A program made the position numbers and the translations under genes. Shown here in pieces: positions 58,361 through 64,000 of a stretch of 64,000 nucleotides of DNA. The notes beneath the pieces were generated by a model. The model had not been told where the DNA came from and did not search any database. It saw nothing but the letters and a program-made list of their open reading frames with translations. Within the stretch, counting starts at the first letter, position 1. The number at the start of each line of letters is the position of its first letter. The stretch comes from Lysinibacillus capsici (GTDB lineage Bacteria > Bacillota > Bacilli > Bacillales_A > Planococcaceae). The stretch lies in assembly GCF_003367505.1 (NCBI RefSeq), contig NZ_PXXX01000015.1, forward strand, positions 229,173 through 293,172. Direction: 5' to 3'.

Positions 58361-59254
58361 ATGGGAAACCCACATCTAACCGATCCACGTAAAAAATTTC
58401 ATACCGAAAAATTCCCAAATCAGGAACAGAACACGCCAGCGCTACAGCGTGGAATGATCCCCAAACCTGACTGCGGAGAAGAATCATATAAAGGATACAA
58501 TCGTCTAGAAGGGCGCAATGCCTTAATTACAGGAGGCGATTCTGGGATTGGTCGTGCTGCCGCCATTGCCTATGCACGTGAAGGAGCCAATGTAGCTATC
58601 CAATTCTTCCCTGGTGAAGAGGAAGATGCCAACGTCGTTAAAGAATTAATTGAAAAAGCAGGAAGAAAAGCATTACTGCTACCGTATGACTTGCGAGAAG
58701 ACGGCGCAGCGACAGAGATTGTTACAAAAACCGTAGAAGCCTTTGGCGGGTTGGACATTCTTGTATTAAATGCTGCGCAACAGATCGCACAGCCATCCCT
58801 AAGTGACTTAACAATTAAACAAGTGCAAGACACTTTCAAAGTAAACATCATCAGCATGTTCGAGACCGTAAAAGCTGCTGAAGAACATTTGGAACCAGGA
58901 AGTGCAATTATCACCACCACATCGGTTCAATCTTTCGATCCATCCTCATCTTTAATGGATTATGCCGCGACAAAAGGTGCAATAAGCAACTTTATGGTAT
59001 CCCTATCCTCGTACTTTGCTTCTAAAGGTGTCCGTGTCAATGGTGTTGCACCTGGTCCGATTTGGACGCCACTTCAGCTAGATAACGGGAAATTAGAAGG
59101 AGAGATTCCTGAGTTTGGCCAAAATACGCCTCTCGGCCGTGCGGGACAGCCAGTAGAGCTTGCACCCGTTTATGTTCTTCTGGCCTCGGATGAAGGAAGT
59201 TATATCACAGGTCAGATTTATGGTGTGACAGGTGGTAAGCCGATAGACTTGTAA
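58361..59254 (+). CDS. General-stress SDR oxidoreductase (YdaD/YhdF type)
   Basis: This 297-residue SDR has the long N-terminus typical of YdaD/YhdF/YghA (KKFHTEKFPNQEQNTP, PKPDCGEESYKGYNRLEG), the cofactor motif TGGDSGIGRAA, LNAAQQ in place of NAG, TTTSVQSF and the catalytic YAATK. In B. subtilis relatives belong to the sigma-B regulon, which agrees with the promoter found here. The substrate is unknown. AGGAGATG precedes the ATG. Confidence 0.9.
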   Translation: MGNPHLTDPRKKFHTEKFPNQEQNTPALQRGMIPKPDCGEESYKGYNRLEGRNALITGGDSGIGRAAAIAYAREGANVAIQFFPGEEEDANVVKELIEKAGRKALLLPYDLREDGAATEIVTKTVEAFGGLDILVLNAAQQIAQPSLSDLTIKQVQDTFKVNIISMFETVKAAEEHLEPGSAIITTTSVQSFDPSSSLMDYAATKGAISNFMVSLSSYFASKGVRVNGVAPGPIWTPLQLDNGKLEGEIPEFGQNTPLGRAGQPVELAPVYVLLASDEGSYITGQIYGVTGGKPIDL

Positions 59255-59344
59255 ACTTACTAAAAGCACTCTCGACATTAGTGATGTTCTACTGATTATG
59301 GTAGATAAACAGCTTAAGATGGATAATGAAACGAATTAAATGAT

Positions 59345-59393
59345 ATGCCCCCTATAGTTAGTAGTTTGTCTCTAACTTGAGGGGGCATCTGCT
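59345..59393. terminator. Bidirectional terminator
   Basis: ATGCCCCCTATAGTTAG pairs with CTAACTTGAGGGGGCAT. It sits between the SDR and the convergent DinB gene. Confidence 0.75.
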
Positions 59394-59419
59394 TTTCAAT
59401 CACCAATTGGAATCATCGT

Positions 59420-59911
59420 TTATAAGTAGGAGCGCTTAGCAGGCCATGAACCTTGTAGTTTACGAAGTTGAACAATTTGTCCTGTATGGTAAGCGTCGTG
59501 CAAAAGGATATTTAGATATTGTTGCCAAACTGGAAGAGCGGGACTAGGTTGATCTAATGCCTCTTCTTGCAAGGATGCTAATGAAGATTGTAAGGCATCA
59601 TGTACGTGAAGTGTTCGATTCACTGTTTCTTGCCAAGCATCTTCATCATGAGCACCGCCTTGGACAAACGTTTCATCATTATTTTGTGGAGCAACAAATG
59701 TCTCATCTTTATGTAAGCGAGAAAGTAAGCGCTCTTTAAAGATTAATAAATGGTTTACATTTTCCCATATCGTATTAGCGGCATTTCCTTCTGGTTGCCA
59801 ACTAGCTTGCGCAGCAGTGAGATTCTTTAATGCTTCTGATAACGGTGGGTACCATTCCTCTTCGTAAAAAACCTGATTGACTCCATTTTGCAAGAGCTCT
59901 TTTTTACTCAT
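59420..59911 (-). CDS. DinB-family protein
   Basis: The 163-residue four-helix-bundle protein has the DinB metal-binding histidines in NVNHLLIFKERLL (first) and HDAYHTGQIVQLR (second and third). Members are metal-dependent thiol transferases or unknown stress proteins. GGAGG is within 12 nt of the ATG. Function in this organism unknown. Confidence 0.87.
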   Translation of the reverse strand: MSKKELLQNGVNQVFYEEEWYPPLSEALKNLTAAQASWQPEGNAANTIWENVNHLLIFKERLLSRLHKDETFVAPQNNDETFVQGGAHDEDAWQETVNRTLHVHDALQSSLASLQEEALDQPSPALPVWQQYLNILLHDAYHTGQIVQLRKLQGSWPAKRSYL

Positions 59912-60059
59912 TTGGATAACCTCCTTTTTGTAACGCTCAAAACATTCCTTACTATTAATTTATCAAATTTTCCGAAAATAGTACATAGTAATAGAATTTT
60001 GTTGTTCTTTACTCGACATTGCCATTTCATCTAACTAAAAATCAAATTGTAAAGTTTGC

Positions 60060-60094
60060 TTGACATACGTAGTGATGTAAAGTAAACTTTACTT
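60060..60094 (+). promoter_or_regulatory. Promoter with palindromic operator before XRE gene
   Basis: TTGACA (60060-60065), 17 bp, TAAACT (60083-60088). The palindrome AAGTAAA-C-TTTACTT (60080-60094) covers the -10. Further half-sites (GTAAAGTTTGCTT, TATAGTTTGCTTTACAT) lie on both sides. This is consistent with autoregulation by the XRE protein. Confidence 0.6.
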
Positions 60095-60138
60095 AACATT
60101 AAATGTATAGTTTGCTTTACATTTATAAAGGAGGCATT

Positions 60139-60345
60139 ATGAAAAACAGAATTCGAGAATTACGAAAATTGAACAAGATTACGCAGGAAGAATTGTCGAA
60201 ACAAGTTGGCGTTTCACGGCAATCGATCATTGCTATTGAATCAGGCAAATTCAATCCATCCTTAGAGCTTGCCTACAACATATCCAAAGCGTTCAATAGC
60301 ACAATTGAAGAAGTGTTTATATTTGAAGAGGAGGAGAATGAGTGA
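60139..60345 (+). CDS. XRE-family HTH regulator (small)
   Basis: The 68-residue protein is a minimal XRE repressor: KNRIRELRKLNKITQEELSKQVGVSRQSIIAIESGKFNPSLELAYNISKAF, ending in an acidic tail. AAAGGAGG precedes the ATG. It belongs to the group of YozG-like HTH proteins paired with a membrane protein gene; the next gene overlaps by 1 nt. Palindromic sites at its promoter suggest negative autoregulation. Confidence 0.9.
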   Translation: MKNRIRELRKLNKITQEELSKQVGVSRQSIIAIESGKFNPSLELAYNISKAFNSTIEEVFIFEEEENE

Positions 60346-60836
60346 TGGAGATTAATATCTGGGGTATGATTGGATTGTATGGGGGAGTGATTGGTGGACT
60401 CCTTGGGTGGTGGTTCGGGCGACAGAAAGCTAGAAAAAACAGAGGTTTAGACGAGCTGTACTATCATATTTGGCAAAAGGCCAGATCCTATTCTTGGTAT
60501 GTGACATTAGGAGCGCTGTATGTTTTCTTTACGTTACTCAATTTTGGGATTGAATTAAGCACTGCTATGGTTTTAGGTATCCTTTTATTAACACACGTAG
60601 CGAGTTGGGGAATCATTGGGATTATTTTGACCATCAATATGTCCAGTGCAGCCCCGTTACAGCCTTCGCGTGTGAAGGTGGGCCTATTCGTCTTCATTAC
60701 GTCCATTATTGTATTCACGATCATCTCGATCCTGACGACAAACTGGCTATTTTTATTATTTAGTATTCCACCTAATTTAATTGCACTTTTTACTGCACTT
60801 ATTCCGAAGCGAAAAGATTCCGAGGTAACCTACTAA
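60345..60836 (+). CDS. Membrane protein paired with XRE regulator
   Basis: This 163-residue protein has four helices: MIGLYGGVIGGLLGWWFG, then a cytoplasmic stretch (RQKARKNRGLDELYYHIWQKA), YVTLGALYVFFTLLNFG, MVLGILLLTHVASWGIIGII, and a final hairpin. Its ATG overlaps the XRE stop (TGATG), so translation is coupled. HTH/membrane pairs of this type are common in bacilli and poorly understood; they may sense envelope state. A terminator follows. Confidence 0.78.
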   Translation: MEINIWGMIGLYGGVIGGLLGWWFGRQKARKNRGLDELYYHIWQKARSYSWYVTLGALYVFFTLLNFGIELSTAMVLGILLLTHVASWGIIGIILTINMSSAAPLQPSRVKVGLFVFITSIIVFTIISILTTNWLFLLFSIPPNLIALFTALIPKRKDSEVTY

Positions 60837-60864
60837 ACTTCATACTAATATCGTACCGTTTTTT

Positions 60865-60903
60865 CCCCTATAGATATGGTGGTCTATAGGGGTGTTTTTT
60901 TAT
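60865..60903 (+). terminator. Rho-independent terminator
   Basis: CCCCTATAGA / TCTATAGGGG perfect stem with an 8-nt loop and T run. Confidence 0.9.
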
Positions 60904-61000
60904 ATATGACATTAAAAGCATCTAAATGGAAAAATGGTTTTGACTAACATTGTTAAAATAAGTAAAATGATAGTTGTTACAAAATTTGGGAGGTGTTTAC

Positions 61001-61594
61001 TTGCATACCAACTATGTTCTATATAATATTGTTTCTTTCGGATTTTTAGTGTTGTTGGTCTATATTTTTATAGATGTATTTCTTGATTACTTTAGAAAAG
61101 AAATCAAGAGTAATCAAAGACGTGTTACTTTATACAGCTTTCTCTTCTATTTACTATGTTTACTTCAAATTAAAGTAGGGGGAATAACACTTTTACCTCT
61201 AAATCCAGCAGACAATAGTAGACGTTTTATTACAGCTAATGATTGGTTTGGAATTTTTGATAGTATCCACTTCAATATGTATTTGTGGAGCTATTCAGCT
61301 ATAGTTTATAATTTTTTATTATTACTTCCTTTAGGGATATTTTTATGCGTTTTTTTCCATTTTAAAAATATAAATAAAGCCATTTTTCTAGTGATATTGT
61401 GTTGTTTAGGTATAGAGCTTTTACGTCTACTATTAGGGTCGTTTAGTTTAGTTCCTAGGAACATTGGTTCTGTAGATGCTATCTACTTGTTATGTAATAT
61501 ACTTGGTGGAATAATTGGTATATTAATAGTGAAAATATTTACGCATATACAAATGAAGCGAAAAGATAAAGTTTATAATGGTAGTTTTAATTGA
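61001..61594 (+). CDS. VanZ-family membrane protein
   Basis: The 197-residue protein has about five helices with the VanZ-type order: a Tyr/Phe-rich first helix, a long extracellular loop (LPLNPADNSRRFITANDWF), VYNFLLLLPLGIFLCVFF, ELLRLLLG and a final DAIYLLCNILGGIIGILI. VanZ proteins are linked to low-level teicoplanin resistance and other envelope roles. The TTG start follows GGGAGGTG. No glycopeptide-resistance neighbours are present. Confidence 0.78.
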   Translation: MHTNYVLYNIVSFGFLVLLVYIFIDVFLDYFRKEIKSNQRRVTLYSFLFYLLCLLQIKVGGITLLPLNPADNSRRFITANDWFGIFDSIHFNMYLWSYSAIVYNFLLLLPLGIFLCVFFHFKNINKAIFLVILCCLGIELLRLLLGSFSLVPRNIGSVDAIYLLCNILGGIIGILIVKIFTHIQMKRKDKVYNGSFN

Positions 61595-61613
61595 ATAATA
61601 GTTTTCGGCAATT

Positions 61614-61645
61614 GGGCGCGTTTATTTATAAACGTGTCTTTTTCT
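61614..61645 (+). terminator. Rho-independent terminator
   Basis: GCGCGTTTAT / ATAAACGTGT arms followed by five T; ends the VanZ gene. Confidence 0.75.
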
Positions 61646-61749
61646 TTTAAAGGTCGATATTGTTGAATAATACAGTTATTTGAAACCTTTCCTACAATTT
61701 ACCGTTAAGTATTGTTAAACGGCAATACAAATAGAAAGAGGGATTCGTT

Positions 61750-62061
61750 ATGATTGGTTGGCTTAATATTGGCAGTCTCTTACTAGGAATAATTGCTTGG
61801 ATACTTCCGATTATTTATCTAATGGGAAATAAAAAACATGAACATTCTAATTGGGGTATCCTTGCCGTTCTCAGCATCAGTGCCTGCGCTATTTCAATTA
61901 GTTTTCAGATGTTTTATAATTATCATTTAGTAAAAATTGAGGATTGGACGGCACTCATGGACACGACACGTGCAGTCGTGATAGCCACAGCAGTTCTTCT
62001 CATTTTTACATTGCTATTAAATGGCCTTACTTTTATTGTATATCAAAAGAACAAAAAGTAG
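61750..62061 (+). CDS. Hypothetical three-helix membrane protein
   Basis: The 103-residue protein has three transmembrane helices (about 4-26, 36-57, 75-97) with a short His/Lys loop (GNKKHEHSN) between the first two. It ends in a basic YQKNKK tail. Size and layout resemble small bacillus membrane proteins of unknown function. The ATG follows AGAGGG. Nothing in the neighbourhood suggests a role. Confidence 0.68.
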   Translation: MIGWLNIGSLLLGIIAWILPIIYLMGNKKHEHSNWGILAVLSISACAISISFQMFYNYHLVKIEDWTALMDTTRAVVIATAVLLIFTLLLNGLTFIVYQKNKK

Positions 62062-62224
62062 GATATTCGTTGCCTGTTCGTATGATTGAAATATATTTTT
62101 GGTTTTCAGAGAGTGTAATGAAGAGAATGGTAATTTTTGGGACTTTTACAATCGGGCGCTTTATTTAGCGAAAATCTACTCTTTCTCGTGAGATGGCTAG
62201 AACAAAGGCTATGAAAAAAATAGT

Positions 62225-62461
62225 ATCAATTATTTTTACGAACAGAAAGTTACCGGTCGATGAGAGGTGCATGTAAAACGATTGAGAATTCATCTTGGAG
62301 CTGTGTACCGAAAAGATCATTCTAAGTAGGCTACACCCGTAATCATGTGCGAGAGTATCGTCAAATGACCGTTAAGGTAAGTAATGTGAATTGCTTATAA
62401 ATTAAAGGTGGTAACACGAGTTGAATCGTCCTTTTGGTTAATCCAAAAGGGCGTTTTTTTT
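62225..62461 (+). promoter_or_regulatory. T-box riboswitch, Phe (UUC) specifier predicted
   Basis: The T-box sequence AAAGGTGGTAACACG (62404-62418) is followed by a terminator (CGTCCTTTTGG / CCAAAAGGGCG then T7, 62427-62460). Upstream are the stem I landmarks AGAAAGTTACCGG and ATGAGAGGTG and the segment GAGAA-TTC-ATCTTGGAGCTG. In aligned T-box leaders, the codon between GAA and A(T/C)CTT(T/G)GAG is the specifier, so TTC (62289-62291) reads Phe. TGGT in the T-box fits a tRNA with discriminator A. It stands before a permease remnant. Confidence 0.82.
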
Positions 62462-62514
62462 ATTCCTTTTTTGAACAAGTATTTGAAAATCTAAACGTAT
62501 GAGGAGTAAGCATT

Positions 62515-62664
62515 ATGAAAGATAATCATCAAGATTCACAACTAAAGCGGGAATTAAGTACGCGTCACATGCAATTAATTGCACTTGGCGGATCCAATGG
62601 GTCGGTTTATTTTATGACTCTAGTTCAATCACTCAAATGGCAGAGCAGGCAAAGTGAGGAATAG
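62515..62664 (+). pseudogene. Truncated amino acid permease (N-terminal remnant)
   Basis: An ATG after GAGGAG encodes KDNHQDSQLKRELSTRHMQLIALGGS, which matches the N-terminus of AroP/LysP-type APC permeases (LKRGLK.RH.QLIALGG.IGTG.F), then degenerates and stops after 49 codons inside the 21-bp repeat array. The rest of the permease (about 400 residues) is missing. With the Phe-type T-box in front, the lost gene was probably an aromatic amino acid permease. Confidence 0.8.
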
Positions 62665-62829
62665 GCTCTAAAGTAGCGGTTAAAACATGAAAAGTAGCGG
62701 ATACAACGTGAAAAGTGATGGATAGAGCAGCCAAAGTGAGGGATAGGCTCTGAAGTAGTGGTTAAAACATGAAAAGTAGCGGATACAACGTGAAAAGTGA
62801 TGGATAGAGTAGGCAAAGTGAGGGATAGG
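62651..62829 (+). repeat. 21-bp repeats in an 82-bp higher-order unit (array B)
   Basis: AAAGT(A/G) starts units at 62651, 62670, 62691, 62712, 62733, 62752, 62773, 62794 and 62815; spacing is 19, 21, 21, 21, 19, 21, 21, 21. So an 82-bp block (19+21+21+21) is repeated twice and a ninth partial unit follows. Units read AGCGGATACAACGTGAAAAGT and similar. Same family as array A at 50289, in the opposite orientation. The 277 bp from 62830 to 63106 hold no further feature I can support. Confidence 0.85.
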
Positions 62830-63106
62830 GCCATCTATTTTGCTCCTTTTCATTTAAGGGTCATATTGTTGAGTAAAGCAATACATCTTACATTTGCGTG
62901 TTTATCTTAACATTGGTCCAATTGTTGAATAACATTCTTTTAAGTAAAGTTTCCAAACAAAGCTTCTGGCACTTTAAGTTTCAGCATTTTAATACATGAT
63001 ATACTTAAACGCACTTGAATTAACACAAGGTATATTGTAATCTTTGTAGAATCTAATTATTATAATAAATTGCGGTGAAATTCAATTCTATAAAGGGAGT
63101 GTAAAG

Positions 63107-63337
63107 GTGGACCTACTACTTTGGGTAACTATTGGTTTCATAATAATTGGATTTGTTGTGCTCGCTTCTATGAAAAAAGGTATGGAAAGTAAGGTCGCTT
63201 TTATAAAATTGAATGTGGAAGAAGAGGAAAATTCATCAAAAGTAAGATCTGTAGTTTGGTGGATATGGAGTACCACTGCATGGGGGATAGTAAGTCTGTT
63301 TCTTGTTGTTTGGTGTGTCCATCATTACTTTGGGTAA
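63107..63337 (+). CDS. Small two-helix membrane protein
   Basis: The 76-residue protein has helices at both ends (WVTIGFIIIGFVVLASM; STTAWGIVSLFLVVWCVHHY) with a charged middle (KLNVEEEENSSKVRS). The GTG start follows AAAGGGAG. No family recalled. It follows a long AT-rich gap and is single. Confidence 0.62.
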   Translation: MDLLLWVTIGFIIIGFVVLASMKKGMESKVAFIKLNVEEEENSSKVRSVVWWIWSTTAWGIVSLFLVVWCVHHYFG

Positions 63338-63427
63338 CTTTTTGGCTTCAAATGGGTAAAAACAGGTACTGCACATTTCTAAATGAAATATTGTAGCAAA
63401 ATATATTAAAAGCAAAGGGTGGGCAAT

Positions 63428-63934
63428 TTGAAGATAATCGAGACGGAACGATTATACCTTAGAGCGTTAAAAATGGACGATCATCATGAATTATCAAAAG
63501 TGCTTTCCGACCCCGAATCTATGCAATATTACCCTCATCCCTTTAATCAAGAAGAGGTTAAAAATTGGATCAGGTGGAATGAGAAAAATTATAAGCAATA
63601 TAATCATGGACTATGGGCAGTTGTTTTAAAAGAAGGAGATCTATTTATCGGTGATTGTGGAATAACCATGCAGAACATTGACGGTGTATGGTTACCTGAA
63701 ATCGGTTTTCACATTATTAAAGCGTATTGGAATAAGGGGTATGCGACAGAAGCGGCATCTGCTTGTAAGGAATATGCATGGAATGTTCTGGGCTATTCTG
63801 AAATATTTTCATACACGACCTTAAAAAATATCCCATCCCAAAAAGTTGCGGAAAAAATCGGGATGGAAAATTATAAGATTTTTGAGAAGAATGGTGAACA
63901 ACAAATCGTTCAAGTTGCCTACAAAAGTTTATGA
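63428..63934 (+). CDS. GNAT-family N-acetyltransferase
   Basis: This 168-residue GNAT of the RimJ/RimL-like class shows IIETERLYLRALKMDD, the WAVVLKEGDLFIGDCGITMQ strand pair, EIGFHIIKAYWNKGYATEAASACKEYA (motif A) and NIPSQKVAEKIGM (motif B). Start by TTG 63428 after AAAGGGTGGG; GTG 63419 lies within the site. It ends 66 bp before the window edge, where a short hairpin (AAAGGG...CCCTTT) may begin a terminator. Confidence 0.85.
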   Translation: MKIIETERLYLRALKMDDHHELSKVLSDPESMQYYPHPFNQEEVKNWIRWNEKNYKQYNHGLWAVVLKEGDLFIGDCGITMQNIDGVWLPEIGFHIIKAYWNKGYATEAASACKEYAWNVLGYSEIFSYTTLKNIPSQKVAEKIGMENYKIFEKNGEQQIVQVAYKSL

Positions 63935-64000
63935 ATAGTTAGTAACTCATTTTTTATTCCAGAAAAGGGCGCGTTAATATATAAAGTGTACCCTTTATAA

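Noticed and set aside
62625..62834. A minus-strand 69-codon frame across the 21-bp array
   Set aside because: The 21-bp period is seven codons, so open frames with heptad-like peptides arise automatically; no ribosome site or known protein supports translation.
1..64000. Insertion sequences, prophage, rRNA or tRNA genes
   Set aside because: No transposase, integrase, phage structural gene, rRNA segment or tRNA cloverleaf could be recognised in the window.

Overview
The window looks like a chromosomal stretch from a low-GC, spore-forming Bacillales bacterium, most probably Lysinibacillus or a close Planococcaceae/Bacillaceae relative. Support comes from the AT-rich composition, AGGAGG ribosome sites with many TTG/GTG starts, a Ger(x)C spore-germination lipoprotein, ykuS, yvdC/yvdD, a sigma-B-type promoter, a cre-like site, a Fur box and a T-box leader. 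The species call is inference; no rRNA or tRNA gene is visible.

Region 1 (1-3.7 kb): the 3' end of an amidohydrolase, a small membrane protein, a membrane-anchored glycerophosphodiester phosphodiesterase and a secreted copper-amine-oxidase-N-like protein.

Region 2 (3.7-16.6 kb) is the highlight. It is one plus-strand operon for a bacterial microcompartment (BMC) with no B12-dependent or glycyl-radical signature enzyme. It encodes a DeoR regulator, a class III aminotransferase-fold enzyme (probable phospho-lyase), an APH-type kinase, an ethanolamine-permease-like transporter, a HAD phosphatase, a small protein that may carry an encapsulation helix, a CoA-acylating aldehyde dehydrogenase, four BMC-H shell proteins, one BMC-P (EutN-type) protein, two PduL phosphotransacylases, a flavoprotein-like accessory protein, a short-chain dehydrogenase and a malate/lactate-type dehydrogenase. 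The proposed route is amino alcohol (1-amino-2-propanol, aminoacetone after SDR reduction, or ethanolamine), then kinase, O-phospho amino alcohol, phospho-lyase, aldehyde + NH3 + Pi, acyl-CoA, acyl-phosphate. This matches the actinobacterial aminoacetone/aminopropanol (RMM/AAU) logic in a Firmicutes setting, with differences: duplicated half-modules, an encapsulation helix and C-terminal domain that sit on separate proteins, and a malate-dehydrogenase-like enzyme in place of an alcohol dehydrogenase.

Region 3 (16.7-23 kb): isochorismatase, GNATs, an EamA transporter, a 35-residue small ORF, a decayed gene and several ORFans. Region 4 (23-26.4 kb): fumC, a Fur-box promoter with a roughly 105-nt FsrA-like small RNA candidate, and 42-bp repeats. 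Region 5 (26.4-38 kb): AAA ATPase, Eis-like and other acetyltransferases, a MocR regulator, methyltransferase, CPBP protease, a WYL regulator with a DJ-1/PfpI protein, TauE exporter and a Cas4-like Fe-S nuclease. Region 6 (38-51 kb): an MFS pump behind a probable leader-peptide attenuator, VOC protein, orphan GerC, amidinotransferase, yvdC/yvdD, a frameshifted GNAT, Nudix, a Bcr/CflA pump and more GNATs.

Region 7 (51-57 kb): an NagZ-like GH3 protein with a DUF4309-like N-terminus, then an Mga-like regulator followed by a CcpA-type site, a DeoD-type phosphorylase lacking its catalytic Asp, and a NupC transporter. Region 8 (57-64 kb): trhO, a sigma-B-promoted SDR, DinB, an autoregulated XRE/membrane pair, VanZ, an orphan Phe-type T-box before a truncated permease, 21-bp repeats and a final GNAT.
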